From: Nannobrachium achirus
Lineage: Eukaryota > Chordata > Actinopteri > Myctophiformes > Myctophidae
Reading direction: 5' to 3'
Assembly: GCA_963921795.1 (NCBI GenBank)
Contig: OY997658.1
Location: forward strand, 30,629,363 to 30,693,362
Length of the DNA stretch: 64,000 bases
Part shown: in pieces, positions 1 through 11,668 of the stretch
How positions within the stretch are numbered: position 1 is the stretch's first letter
Layout: every line of letters begins with the position of its first letter
Program-made: the position numbers and the translations under genes
The notes under the pieces: model-generated
The model's input: the letters and a program-made list of their open reading frames with translations, nothing else
Told to the model about the DNA's origin: nothing
Databases searched by the model: none

Positions 1-340
1 CACACACACACACACACGCACACGCACACGCAGGAGAGTCAGCCAGGGCAACGGTTGCTTCAGTGTAGGAGATGGATGTTGCAACAGCGTGAAACCAACA
101 TGGCGGAAATGTAACATTGTAGCATTCAAACTATGTGATTCAATGTACATGCTACATACCAGGGACAATGATGGTCCATCTTCAGCACACACCTATCATA
201 CAGAGAGGAGGGAACAGAGGCCCCACGGAGGACCGTTTGAAATGAAAGAGAACATTATAGTGAGAAAGAGGGAAGAGATAGAACAAGCTGTTGTTTCAGT
301 GGGTTCACTTGTTTTCAGTGGACTAATGACTAAATGCAAC

Positions 341-741
341 TAGGGCTGTCACAATTATTACATAATCGTCTAATCGTGATTATTTGACATTATCGCAATT
401 ATTTTGTCATAATCGTCATAATCGTGAATGTTGAAAAATCTCCGAAATAGTGGAAATAGCAGATCTACAAGCTCACAACGCGTCGCATCGCGACGCGTTG
501 TGAGCTTGTAGATCGGCTATTTCCACTATCAAAGTTATTTTTTAAGTAGTAAGTTGTCGAATATGCCAGTAATTTCTTCGTGTATTTAGGTTTTGTGTCA
601 TATCTGCCATGTACAACTTCAAAGCCTAAAAGCCAAACAGATATGTAATTATCAACGACAAAAACACAATTAAATCGTTAATCGCCAATTATTTGAGTGA
701 CAATTAATCGTCATGTAAAATGTCATATCGTGACAGCCCTA
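341..741. mobile_element. hAT-type non-autonomous element, TAGGGCTGTC ends
   Basis: Ends TAGGGCTGTC and GACAGCCCTA, flanked by an exact 8-bp target duplication AATGCAAC (333-340 and 742-749). The interior is AT-rich with repeated ATAATCG/CGATTAT motifs and a central hairpin. No coding capacity. Confidence 0.9.
446..529. repeat. short hairpin family copy (GATCTACAAGCTCACA type), GCGTCGC tip
   Basis: Near-perfect palindrome: left arm ATAGTGGAAATAGCAGATCT continues to CACAACGCGTCGC, right arm is its complement ending GCTATTTCCACTAT. It sits in the middle of the hAT-type element 341-741. The outer ten bases are also complementary but differ from those of other copies. Confidence 0.85.
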
Positions 742-749
742 AATGCAAC

Positions 750-1341
750 AGTGTTCACCCCAGCTACAGACGGTCTCAACTTATGTTGCTAACAGTAGGA
801 CCACACAAACAACCCTCGGGACACATCTGGTCAGCGTTTGCAAGTTATTATCATCTTGCAGTTTGCATAATCTAATAATGCGTTTAGCCATAACCAACCA
901 CTTAAGCACGTCAGTGCATGATTGTTTACCCAAAACGGGTCGGACAGAAACAAGTCGATTTCTCCCAGTACATTTAGTGGCTATTTAATGTAACATTACA
1001 GGTAGCCAGCTAACAACTGACCTACATGGTCTAGTTGTAAATGCATATTGGCTCCTGAGCTGGCACACAAGGAGCTGGGAGGGTGGTTAGCTAACATCGA
1101 GTCAGAGCGCGGTGGTAACCAAAAAGTCTATTTATAGCCAACATGACCACAAGATTCCAGATTCTGAGCTGGTAGAAAATTGTGTAACAGTTCAGGGGTC
1201 ACAATCGGTTTAATTTCCATCAGGTAAAAGAGACTGGTCTTGCGAGTTGGAACATTCACTGATATTGTGATTGTCTGTTTGAAACATTCTAAACGGAGGT
1301 TTGAAGGTAGAGCAATAGTATGACAGATGGTGTTTACTTAC
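750..1341. other. zdhhc20 intron 5 / flank without recognised features
   Basis: I see no exon, tRNA or defined repeat here. Small open frames in it show no recognisable family. Confidence 0.4.
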
Positions 1342-1411
1342 ATATCACAGGCGGAGCAGTGGTGACAGCGGTCTGGTTTGATGACTTGACAGCGGTCACA
1401 GTAGCGGATCG
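1342..1411 (-). CDS. zdhhc20: zdhhc20 coding exon 5, first half of DHHC cysteine-rich domain
   Basis: Encodes [19 protein letters not shown] and SACDM with the CxxC and HHCxxC zinc ligands, ending two bases into a codon at GTAAGT. I looked for the next exon (CVLKMDHHCPWVNNC type) in 1-1341 on the minus strand and did not find it. Confidence 0.92.
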
Positions 1412-4400
1412 CTGCACAAACAGTATTGGAGCCTGGTTAATATTATTGCTTCACAGACAACTCCAACACACAGCAGCTATTATAGTTAATTGCGACCGTA
1501 GGTCGTAGTTTACTATCAGAACCGTCACAGCTTGTCCGTATACGTCCGTCCGGACGGACGTGTACACTTTTTTACGGCCTATGGGTTTGCTGCTCTGACA
1601 TCACTATGATGACAGGGGAACCACTCAAACAGAATGGGTTTGCCGCTCTGACATCACGCTCTGGCTTCACTGTGATGTCACACTAACAAAATCCCTTTTA
1701 TGCCCATATATGGTGTTCCCTGATGTCATCATTATTAAGCCCATATCTAACAGGACTTCATATGGGAATGCCCATACATGGAGGCCACATTGGCCACATA
1801 CCACACTAACGGAATACATACTGTATATGGCCAAGACAGATGACCAAGACAGCCCATATCTGTGGTTCTACAGACAGGGATCTCCATGTACAGTATGGGC
1901 ATAAAAGGGTATGATGTCAGATGTCATAGACATCATAGGACTTTCACATAACAAATAACTGAGTAAGCATGTTTTGGCTCTCACAGCATATCTCCATATA
2001 CAGTATATGGATCTCCATATATGGGTACCAGGGGTCTCCATATATGGGTAAATGGTCCGATATACTGTACATCACTGGCCAGATGGTCAAGACATGGCAC
2101 GGTCGCTTGTCGCCCTGAGGCGTCCTACTAGTAAAAATGCATTAGAAATAAATGTGTGCACTGAAAGTAAAACAGAAACAAAAGTAACAAAAACAAAAAG
2201 GCAAAACTAACATCAATACAATTGTTTTTTTGTTTTAGATTACAGTAGATGCAACGCGTTGTGAACTTGTTGTGAGCTTGTAGATCGGCTATTTCCACTA
2301 TCAATGTTCTTTTTTTTAAGTATAAAGTTGTCAAATGTGTCTGTCATTTCTTTGTATATTTAGGTTATGAGTCGTATCTGCCATGTGCAACTTCAAAGCC
2401 TGCAAGCCAAACAGAAATGAATTGTCAACTACAAGAACACAATTAAATCGTTAATCACAATTATTTGAGTGACAATTAATCGTCATGTAAAATGGCATAA
2501 TTGTGACAGCCCTATACAACTATAACTGACACAGAGGCATTGAACAACTGATGAGATGCGACAGAAACGGTCTGATGCACAGAGAGAGACACCAGTGCAC
2601 AAACACAGGCAAAGAAACAAACCGCTGCAGTACCAACCTCCAGCGCCTGTGCGGGTGTAGAGAGGCAGGTTGGCAGCAGCCCTCCACAGGATCTCCTGCT
2701 GTGTCTCTGGCCTCTCCTCCTTCTCATAGCGCTCCTTCTCTGGCTTCGGGAGGCAGAACTGGTGACATAAAAGACAGGCGGTTAAGGCCTAATTTATACT
2801 CTCGAGAACCGATCTTCAAGCTGCTAGGGCATTAACGGAAAGGTCGACAAGTCGACTCAGTCGACTTCATTACACGAGTCGACTCCCACCAGAGAAAGTC
2901 GAAAGTTGAAGTTGAAAAAAAAACAAAAAAAAAAAACGTTCTATTGTGAAAATAGCAGATCTACATGCTCACAGCGCCTCGCAAGAGTCGCGATGTGAGG
3001 CGTTGTGAGCATGTAGATGGTCTTTTTTCACAATTTCTGCTTCTATATATTTGACAATTTGGACAATGTTTAATTTGCCATTTTAGAGGTATTAAAAAGT
3101 CCTTAAATTGGCACTTTAGAAATGTGAAGATATATACACTTAAACTTTGTTGGTTTGTTTACAGTTGAGTGAGAAAACGTTGGTTTGTTTACAGTTGAGT
3201 GAGAAAACAATGTTTCACATTAAGTTAATCATCTGGGGAACCCCCCAAAATAATTGGGGGGTCGTGTGTGATGACGTCATCAAACGATAAAGTCGACTTC
3301 AACTCAACTTTTTACTGAGTCGAGTCGACTTGCAAAAATCACAAGTCGTTAATGCCCTACTTCAAGCTGGCAATGCCACATGTTGTGTTTGCAACGCGTA
3401 GCTTGAAGTTCAGTTCTTATGTGAATGTGAGGAGGAGTGAGGGCACATTGCACACTCACTGTTATGCAAAGCCATTTGGGTACTTGGCTCATGAATCGTG
3501 GCCACTCTAGCGTCAATGTGCATGCGTGTGATCCTGCCCCCACAAAAAATTGTGGAACGTTGAGGTGTCGCATGAAGCGACCAATGCACCCCCAACTATG
3601 CCCAACCTTAGTCCTAACCATAACCTCACAAGATCTATGCCTTAACCTAACCTCCCAGAGACTGAGCCTAAACCTAACCTCAAAACCATGGCCATCCGGG
3701 GTGGAACACCCTGAATAGAGGTACTCTCTCAGGAACTGGCACCGGGAGAGACGTCATTAATTAACAGAAACTCTGTACAGTTGCTGTGAGCCTGTGATGG
3801 CTTGGTACCAATAAAGAATGAAAGCTTTTTTTTTAATAACCCATTATGCAAACAGAAAGACAAATGTTTTGGCCATCTGGCCTTCATCAGTGTGTAGCAA
3901 ATAACAGCATTTGTTACCCCCCGGCTCCACCGGGCACGTCGAGCGTCGCGTCAACGTTGGGAACGCTCCCGTTTTAATTAATGAAGGGTGCTCCACTGCC
4001 GACATCAACGTCAGCGTCGGACGCTCAAATTCGCCCCGGTTCAATTTTTTACGCAGTCCGACACCGGCACGACACCGTCATTTTGGTGGAGCCCTAGCCT
4101 TACCCTTTTAACTCATTTAATGCCCAGACATGAAAGGGTTAAATGTCCAGCGTGCCGGCCGCCTGCCCCGTCCGCGGCCCGTCTCTTATTTTGAAGGCCG
4201 GAAGTGTGGAATGTGGTGAGTGGAAATCAGCTACTACCTTTGATGGGTCAGAGAACAGCTGTAATGTGATGCCAGGAACACGCCTTCTGTGTTCTCACTC
4301 AGCCGACTCTATCCCCACACTGTCGGGAATCCCAGACTATAGAGTAACGAAGTTTGAAGTCATTGAAGAATCAACTGATCGTGAGAAAACGCTAATGTTA

Positions 4401-7187
4401 CTGTTATCGAATTAGTTACATTTTCACCAGAAACAGACTGTATCAAATATTAGTGTCTGACTATCATAAACCATACAGCGCCACCTCTCCGACAATATCG
4501 CGGAGACCGTTTGCTTATTTTTGGACCACAATGCTCATATGAGACGATTTTAAGATGACTCAATGTTATATTCTCCATAGAGAAATTGCTTCCGCGAACC
4601 GGGGGATGAGTAAGTGACATCATGACTTTGTTACTCTATATTTCGGACTATACCATTTTGTTCGCCATTTTCTCATTGTCTTTGTGAATGTGAATAAATA
4701 AGTATATGGCTATGTGCTAAACACATTATAGCCCACCCTGCAGCCATTGTTGTCCTCATATACAGACAGGCTACGTCACCTCTCACCCAATCTGGCTAAC
4801 CATCGTCAAAGAAAAGGGAACGCCCACTCGGTCTGTCGAGGTCCTTTTTCAGTAGCTATAGCTAGCTACAGACTCTGTCTCGAGAGAATGCCTCTCACCT
4901 AATGACTCGAGCTGATAAGGCTGCCCACAGTTGGATAAGCTTGGGCAGTGACGCACAAACACCTGGGTGTTGTGTTGACATGAAAATCTGAATACACCTC
5001 TATGGTACCTGCCTGAATACCTTTCATGGCTCTCGACTAGACTCTTCACATCGCTTATAGCAATAAGGCACATAAGACAGTCACATCACTGTACCTCTTT
5101 GGAAGGGTTTGCAGGCTTGGAGAAGATGGTCATCCAGTAGGACCATACAAACATGATGAAGGAGATATGGAAAAACACCAGGTACAAAACTAGGACGAAA
5201 GAAAATGGAGCAAGGCATTAGGTTTAGGAACAACACCACGAACAAGGTTCTACTTCATTTTGACAAAGGAGAAAACGTGAAGAAGCAGAATATTAAAACA
5301 GCTGTCAACACAAGTCTTGGAATAACTATAAGGATGATTATGATGACGACAGGTTACAACCAAAGATAAGACATCTCTAATTTATAGCAAACCTGACTTG
5401 AAATGCATAATGAAAGAGAGCTCAGGCTGAGCATGTATGGATCCATCTTGTCAGGTTTCATTACTTATGCAATATTGCTCTCGGCCCTATCCAAGACTGA
5501 CCTCAGCACTATCAGAAGGTAGAGATGCAAGAGCAGTCAATCCACTAGCCCAATTTGCACTTTTGATGTTTGACTGTGGCAAACGCTTGTGGTTGTGGCC
5601 AATAACTGACTTCCAATATGATGTGAATAAACAAGGCTATGTGACCAGTGGCCAATCAGGAGGGAATATGGGAAATGGGACAGATCCATGTTGATGACAT
5701 GACTTTAGAGATACTGTGTACCGCTTTGCGTGATTTTAGGGCAAAATCTGTAGGAGCAGTGTCAAAAAAATTGTTTTTCAAGAATCGGCCTGATGGTGGC
5801 GCTAGAAGAGGGCCATGTCAGAAATCAGGGGCGGAGGTTGTGATTTGCCAGGCAAGGAGTGTGTGTGCAAAGTTTGGCATGGATAGGGGCAACGGTGGCG
5901 GAGATAAGAGTAGGGGCAAAAGTGTGACGTTACGTTACGTTACGTGGCGGACAGCCAGTGGAGCTTTTCATTGTAACTGCGACCTGACGGTCACAATAAA
6001 CATACCCAGCATTCGTCATTGTCCTTGGGCAGGCTGAATCAGTCATCTTGGGTGAGTGATGTGATCATACGTACGACTACGAATAAATTACGCTTATGAA
6101 ATGTGTGGCCTACAAGGTAATGTGTCTGTCATTGTCTATGCATGGGCATTTTCTCTCAGCCAAGAGAGAGAGACAGAGACGGAGTGTGCATCGTTTTATC
6201 TGTGCCAATCTAACTCAAGGTCTGCCAGAGCAGCTCAAATGGACATGTCACTGAGCCAAGCAGCTCCATTACAATAAGAAGCAAATTGCCTCATTTCTAG
6301 CTCCTCTCGGAAACCTCTCCCTCCGCTATGCAGCTCCAGAGCTGCATAGCGGAGGGAGAGGTTCCCGAAAGGAGCTACCTAATTTCAGTATTCTAGTCCA
6401 GGGGTCTTCCAACGTTTTCAGGCCAAGGACCCCTTAGCTGAGAGAGAGATGAAGCAGGGAGATGCAGATTTTCGAGATAGATTCATAGACTTGTTTAACA
6501 GCACTGTCATCACCAGTCTATGTTGGTTACGTGTTTTTAGTAAACCTTTCCCTCTGCGAGGCGTTGAGAGCTTGTAGATCTGCTATTTTTGGCTAAAGTT
6601 CTCCTCAGAATGGGGATGCGAGGGTTCAAGTTGTTAATTTAAAAGAATGATCCTATCACAAAGATTTGGCGGCCCCCCCGCAGTAACTCTGAGGACCCCC
6701 TGTTGAAGACCCCTGTTCTAGTCCTCTCATCCCAGTAATACAAATCAAATCCAGTTAGGCTACATCTGTGTTGTGTTGTGTAGTAGTGTACTGTGTACTT
6801 ACTCTGCTCTGCAAAACTGGGGATGGTGACTAGAAGAGAAGACAAGAAGGGGGAAAGCTACCCATTAAAAAGCAAATACATTCAAAGAACGCAGTTCTGA
6901 ACAGTTAGGTCTACTCTACATTTACCACTTAAAGGGATATTCCACTTTCAACAGGGAGCCGTGGAAGGGCCTCTCTCCACATACACACCCATTGTAACTT
7001 CAAACTTCATTTTAACCATGATAAATTCATTAAAAACACACATTATTTTTTTCTGGTGACTCATTTTACCCTCCTAATACGTGAGCAGGCTGCGTTTTTT
7101 GGATAACTTTTTTCATTTCTTTTTAATAATTATTTGGGAAAATGGATAAAATGAAATACAAAAAAATCACACCCGTGTGAAGTGGAG

Positions 7188-7245
<58 letters not shown>

Positions 7246-10200
7246 ATCATGTGTACCGATTTTTGTGACATTTGAAGAAAATATGTAGGAAAAGGAGCAA
7301 AAAGTGTGTTTTGGAGAAAATTCAAGATGGCGGAAAATTCCCTGGATTCAAGGAATCCAGGGAAAAAATATTTTTAATTTTCCGACCTACGGTTCAAGAG
7401 TTACAGGCCAAAACGTAAAGTGGGGTGTTATGGCGCCACCATGCGGCCAAATGACACAATTATTTTTTATTTAATCCTTGAAATCATTATGAACCTCCTC
7501 TCCAAGACTTGAAACTCTAGCCCCTATGGTTTGCGAGAGACAAATAATTGAATGTGAGTTTTTGCGATTCCCATTATAAGTCAATGGGGAAAATTAATTC
7601 ACTAATAAATTAATATCAATTAAACTATTGAACCTTTCTCTTAGCAAGTTACTAGCCCACGATTCCCGAGTAAGCCGGTCGATTTGACATATGGCGCGAG
7701 TGTGTGGTGGCAAAACTGTGGGACTAGTAGCGTGCCGAAGTTTAGGAAGTTCAGGCTACATACAGACACACACACACACAGACAGACACACAGACAGACC
7801 CACACGGCCACGTATAGGGAGCCTGTGCTTCACACAGCTCCAAAAATAATTTTAAAAATAAATGAATAAAGTTATCGAAAAAACACGGCCTGCTCACATA
7901 TTAGGAGGGTAGTATGAGTCACAAGAAAAACATAATGGGTGTTTTTAATGAATCTATCATGGTTAAAATGAAGTTTGAAGTTACAATGGGAGTGTGTGGG
8001 GAGAGGCCCTGGGCCTGGTAACATTTCAAATCAAATATCTAAATATTCAATCAAGCTAATTAAAAATTGTTCAGGGTATTCATTAGAGATGTTACCGATC
8101 AATCGGCAATGGATCGGATCGGGCCGATCAAAGCATGATCGGTGATAATCGGTGGTTTAGATCAAAAGGTAAATTCACCGATCCGATCCGATCGGTGCAT
8201 CCGATCAACCAGCCGTTCAGTATGCCCACTTGAGGCCATTTGGGGGTATTGATTTCCACAGTGCTGAACTAGCAGTGTTGTTTTTGTTGACGAGACGATA
8301 ACGACGTTTAAAATGAATGAAAAGCTGCAAAATATTGTAAGAGTAGTGGCCAATCATATAGGGGAACGTTCTTGGATGCAGCAACAGGCTATGTCATTGG
8401 CTGGAATGTCGGCATGAGAATACACGTGTTATTTGTTGTTGTCTGCTGGGTATTGGGAAATAAAAGCTAATCATCTGATTGAGGAAAGATGTCAATATAT
8501 GTTCGTTTTTTGGAAAAGAAGAAACGTTTACAATCCACGAAAATAATGCAGGCTTACTTACTGTGGAACGCTCCTATTCCAGTTATGGTAAGCTGTCCTT
8601 TTAATAAATCATATTCCTTTATATTCCTTTGCTTTGAGAAGCAGTGTGATAAAAGTTCTTATTCCCGTTCCAAAGTACTCCATGTGGCTGCACGCGCTGC
8701 AGTGATGTTATTGTAATCGTTACGTTCCAATCCTTATGCAAGCTTGCCACTGGCCGTAACGTTGAAAGTGAAAGTGAAAGTAATGTTTTCTTTTGCGGTG
8801 AAACCATGTGGTGAAAAAAGTAGGCCTACTCGCATTTTATACTCGAGTAAAAGTATCAATACTGCAATCCCTTACGAGTTAAGTAAGTCCATTATTCAAA
8901 ATGTACTCAAGTAAAAGCACAAACGTCCTGGCATCGAAATGTATAAAGTATCAAAAGTAAAAATACAAAATGTTTGAGCATAGCAGATCTAGAAGATCAT
9001 GCACAGTACAGTACTTAAGTAGCCTACTAGGCCTAGTTACTTCACAGTGTAAAACATGTCATACGGTAATTATTTTTGCCTTGAGCATAATGAAAGCAAG
9101 GCAGCGAAATAAGGTACATCTTTCCTTGACAATAATGAGAGGCAACAGACAACAGCATTACTGAGATTTTTTCTGAATATAATGTTTTATATTCCTATAA
9201 ATATTACATTTTGGAAATATAACTAAGCTGAACCATTGCATGATTGCCAATTTGCCTAGTTAGTAGTAATACTCCAATGCTTTTTAAATGTATTATTAAA
9301 CAATATATATTCAGCTTGGTGTAAGTGATTTTCTTTGGTTCAAATAATTTATTATAAGAAAATAATATAACCTTTTTAACCTATAATGTTTTTTTTAACC
9401 AAAAACCACTTACCCTACTATATAAAATGTATACCGTAAATAAAAATTGCAATTAGATATTTTCTCAAAATCATTCAGCCGCCTTAAAGACACATTTTTC
9501 TTTTTGACTAAAACTATTGACTAAAACTGGACTAAAACCTTTTGAGTTCTCGTCGACTAAAACTAGACTAAAACTATCAGGGATATAAATGACTAAAATC
9601 TGACTAAAACTAAGAAGCATTTCGTCAAAAAGACTAAGACTAAGACTAAATCTAAAATGCCCGCCAAAAACAACACTGTGCTGAAGGAATAATTAGTTAC
9701 TGCTATGATAATAAATACATAGTAATGCTGGTAAATAACTATAAGGCAAATATATAAATGAATTCATGAGTGAATGAAATTAAAGTTAAAACATTAACAT
9801 TTAGAAAATATAAATAATATATAAATAATAACTTGATCGGATCGGTGATTGATCGGTATCGGGTGATCAAACATTTGTGATCGGTGCTCGGTGATCGGTT
9901 CCAAAAAACCTGATCGGACCATCCCTAGTATTCATAAAAGCTTGATTAGAAGATAAAATTACCAAAAGTTTTTTTGAAAGTGAAATATCCCTTTAAACCC
10001 TATACTTGGTTGACTGGACACAGTACTGGTGTACTAGTAACCTTTGTGTTTTAGCTCTACTCTACTGCATTAAATATCTTTGCTGAACATAGGAGATGTA
10101 CAACCCAAAGTGTCTAAGCACTGAGACGGAGGAAGCTTGTAGATCTGCTATTTTCTGGAAATGTTCTCCCAGATTAGGGATGCTGCAGGTTCAAGTGTTA

Positions 10201-11668
10201 AGAAAAGCATTTCACTACACTACAGCAACTTGGCGAGGTGATGATTTTAGTCAAATTCGGCACCTTTAATGCGTTTTTTATTCAAAACCAGTGGTTCTAG
10301 ACAAATACTGTAAATACGTCTCCAAGACAGCAATACCAAACCAAAGCGGGGGCAGACCTCCATTCAGAAACAACCCCACTTAGAAACATCCCCATTCAGA
10401 AATACCCCCACTAGGGTTAGGGTTAAGGTTAGGTTTAGGTGACACCTCCATTTAGAATAATGGAAGTCAATCTTCTGAATGGCAATGTTACCATTAATCA
10501 TTTGATCAGTTATAGGCTAATCGGCCATTGGCCTACTACTATATGTCTATGTGAAACGTTAGTTAGTGTGATTATTCATGACAAGACAGTCAGCGACCCA
10601 ATAAAAAATTAAATCACGGCAAAACTTTTCTTTCTTTGGGGGGGTAAAACCATACATATTTCTTAGTAAAACATTACAGCGATGCAAGACAACGTCGATC
10701 CCACTGCAATAGAAATAAGAAAACAGCTGTATGTGTGCATGTAAGCACCATTGTTGAGGTGCAGTCCCGTTCACTTCCTGTTGGACTGGACACAACAGCT
10801 GGGTGGACCGTCCGTCGCCCAGCGCTTGCTCGTTTTTTACCAACGGGTCTGAGGCCCTAAGCTAGATGCAGAATAGATATTCTGCATCTAGCTTTAAGAC
10901 CCAAATTCAGAGTGAACATTTTTACTAAAATCTTTGCTCCTGGGGGTCCCTGACTGACTCCCTTCCTGGAAAACAATATTTTGAGATGGGGGTCCACGGC
11001 CAAATTCATATCATTTTGGGTGTCCTTGACATAAAGGTTTGAGAACCACTTGAGTTTTACTTTGAGAACATACATTTTTTTCAGAAGAATGTTAAGATTA
11101 GAATCGGCCTATATCAGTGGTTCTCAAACTGTCATGTCAAGGACCCCCAAAATGATATGTATTTGCCCGCACACAAAATATTTTGTTCCAGGGACCCCCA
11201 GAAGCAAAGATTTGAGTTGAAAATGTTCACCCTGAATTTGGGTCTTTCTTGCCTCATGCTAGATGCAGAATAGACACACGCAGCTCAGACCCGTTGGCAA
11301 ACGAAAGGTCGCGGCACATACACTCCGTACGACGGCGCCGCTTGGACAAAAAAAAGAACAGATCTACAAGCTAACAACGCGTCCATAAAATAACAGATCT
11401 ACAAGCGAGTTAGCTTGTAGATGAGCTCTTTTTCTGGCCGAGCGATGGAGTAGGCAGGCTACAAAAAAATTAAGCCTTTTAATTTCTCGAACGTGAAAGC
11501 GACCACCGCGCCGGCCGGTCCGCACGGCCGTAGAGCGGACCAGAACTTACATATACAGAGCTCCACGACGTACGCGTAGTAGGACCAGCAGACGACCAGG
11601 GCGATGAAGATGACAGGGATCCACGCCAAGCCCCGTTGACAGCATCTCAGTACGTGTGTGGGCGCCAT
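1342..11668 (-). CDS. zdhhc20: zdhhc20 palmitoyltransferase, 5' part (5 coding exons; continues past left edge)
   Basis: DHHC-family S-acyltransferase that attaches palmitate to cysteines of membrane proteins. Coding exons on the minus strand are 11551-11668, 6803-6829, 5095-5189, 2638-2758 and 1342-1411; the phases join without a break into 143 complete codons plus two bases. The N-terminus ([12 protein letters not shown], then a hydrophobic helix ending [11 protein letters not shown]) matches ZDHHC20 better than ZDHHC2 or ZDHHC15 as I remember them. Exon 3 encodes the second membrane helix and the cytosolic PxNPSKE turn. Exon 5 encodes [21 protein letters not shown], the first zinc ligands of the cysteine-rich domain. 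The catalytic DHHC motif, last two helices and tail should lie left of the window. Head-to-head with the acetyltransferase gene. Assignment to zdhhc20 is strong; which teleost paralogue (a or b) cannot be settled here. Confidence 0.9.
1500..2130 (+). repeat. dispersed CATATATGG-rich repeat, copy 1 (zdhhc20 intron 4)
   Basis: The same sequence returns inverted at 27205-27755. Hallmarks are TGCGACCGTAGGTCG, the palindrome GTCCGTCCGGACGGAC, CCCATATATGG boxes and CTCCATGTACAGTA. No open frame of note; built of many short palindromes. Edges approximate. Confidence 0.7.
2250..2513. mobile_element. fragment of the TAGGGCTGTC hAT-type family
   Basis: Matches the right 60 percent of the element at 341-741, ending GTGACAGCCCTA, including a decayed right arm of the hairpin (GTTGTGAGCTTGTAGATCGG). 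Confidence 0.75.
2638..2758 (-). CDS. zdhhc20: zdhhc20 coding exon 4
   Basis: Encodes [19 protein letters not shown] followed by [21 protein letters not shown], the linker before the cysteine-rich domain. Acceptor CACCAG; donor GTTGGT is weaker than consensus, but the phase joins correctly to exon 5. Confidence 0.88.
2825..3359. mobile_element. hAT-like non-autonomous element, TAGGGCATTAAC ends
   Basis: Starts TAGGGCATTAAC and ends GTTAATGCCCTA. The direct repeat CTTCAAGCTG lies at both edges (2814-2823, 3360-3369). It contains CGACAAGTCGACTCAGTCGA repeats and a central hairpin. It lies just upstream (in gene sense) of zdhhc20 exon 4. Confidence 0.7.
2943..3034. repeat. short hairpin family copy, GCCTCGC tip
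   Basis: Arms ATTGTGAAAATAGCAGATCT and TTTTTTCACAAT, with tip CAGCGCCTCGC / GTGAGGCGTTG. It lies inside the element 2825-3359. Confidence 0.8.
3840..4760. other. zdhhc20 intron 3, unclassified repeat-like sequence
   Basis: Contains short inverted repeats (for example GTCAACG/CGTTGAC types) and TTAACTCATTTAATGCC/GGGTTAAATG pieces related to the TTAA element 43521-44019. No exon recognised. Confidence 0.35.
5095..5189 (-). CDS. zdhhc20: zdhhc20 coding exon 3
   Basis: Encodes [18 protein letters not shown], then [13 protein letters not shown]: the second membrane helix and the conserved proline turn that leads into the cytosolic domain. Acceptor CCTAG, donor GTACAG. Confidence 0.9.
5640..5960 (+). 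repeat. dispersed fish repeat related to 49800-50210
   Basis: The segment from CCAATCAGGAGGGAATATGG through ATCGGCCTGATGGTGGCGCT recurs in diverged form at about 49900-50060, where it lies inside a clear inverted-repeat element. Here the ends are not visible. Confidence 0.55.
6297..6375. repeat. isolated near-perfect 78-bp hairpin (zdhhc20 intron 2)
   Basis: Left arm TAGCTCCTCTCGGAAACCTC then TCCCTCCGCTATGCAGCT; right arm is its complement, with one or two mismatches and a two-base loop. Unrelated in sequence to the GATCTACAAG hairpins and 24 bp from an hAT-type element. Confidence 0.75.
6399..6715 (-). mobile_element. hAT-type element, CAGGGGTCTTCAAC family
   Basis: Ends CAGGGGTCTTCCAAC and GTTGAAGACCCCTG with an exact 8-bp duplication TTCTAGTC (6391-6398, 6716-6723). 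It is the reverse of the copies at 22412, 34205 and 45228 and keeps one hairpin arm. Confidence 0.9.
6803..6829 (-). CDS. zdhhc20: zdhhc20 coding exon 2, 27-nt microexon
   Basis: Acceptor TTCTAG and donor GTAAGT enclose 27 nt that keep phase and encode FTIPSFAEQ, the short lumenal loop after helix 1. Mammalian ZDHHC20 has a slightly longer loop (FTIFGNEENGKT) at this point. It lies 88 bp upstream of an hAT-type element. Confidence 0.8.
7189..7244 (+). repeat. (TG)n microsatellite
   Basis: About 28 TG units inside the TTAA element, directly after GTGTGAAGTGGAGC. Confidence 0.95.
8084..9927. mobile_element. 1.8-kb hAT-type element, TAGAGATG...CATCCCTA ends
   Basis: Exact 8-bp target duplication GTATTCAT (8076-8083, 9928-9935). 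Near both ends there are short GATCGG-type repeats. Inside are decayed pieces of the CAGTGGTGGAAAAAGTA family (about 8805-8970) and one fragment of the hairpin arm. No long coding frame; inserted into 6933-9992. Confidence 0.85.
10843..11297. mobile_element. inverted-repeat element in zdhhc20 intron 1
   Basis: Outer arms CAACGGGTCTGAG and CTCAGACCCGTTG; inner arms contain TTTGAGAACCACT/AGTGGTTCTCAAA with GGACCCCCAAAATGATAT. A perfect smaller palindrome AGCTAGATGCAGAATA plus complement lies at 10859-10894. It looks like two opposed copies of a CAGTGGTTCTCAAA hAT-type unit. Confidence 0.65.
11348..11434. repeat. short hairpin family, rearranged copy in zdhhc20 intron 1
   Basis: Two left-arm segments (ACAGATCTACAAGC, twice) followed by one right arm TTAGCTTGTAGAT. 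It lies about 115 bp past the exon 1 donor. Confidence 0.65.
11551..11668 (-). CDS. zdhhc20: zdhhc20 coding exon 1 (residues 1-39)
   Basis: Begins at the ATG whose complement is at 11666-11668. It encodes the cytosolic N-terminus and first transmembrane helix and ends one base into codon 40 at donor GTAAGT (11545-11550). Confidence 0.9.

Larger units (their letters stand above)
6933..9992. mobile_element. TTAA (piggyBac-type) non-autonomous element carrying microsatellites and an hAT insertion
   Basis: Ends AGGGATATTCCACTTTCAA and TTGAAAGTGAAATATCCCT are each bordered by TTAA (6929-6932, 9993-9996). Inner arms are also inverted (TAACTTCAAACTTCATTTTA and its complement). It contains (TG)n, a GACA-type repeat near 7770-7800, and an 1844-bp hAT-type element. 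No transposase frame seen. Confidence 0.82.

Noticed and set aside
1-1341. zdhhc20 exon 6 with the catalytic DHHC motif
   Set aside because: Looked for the DHHCPWVNNC coding sequence on the minus strand and found nothing, so it must lie left of the window.
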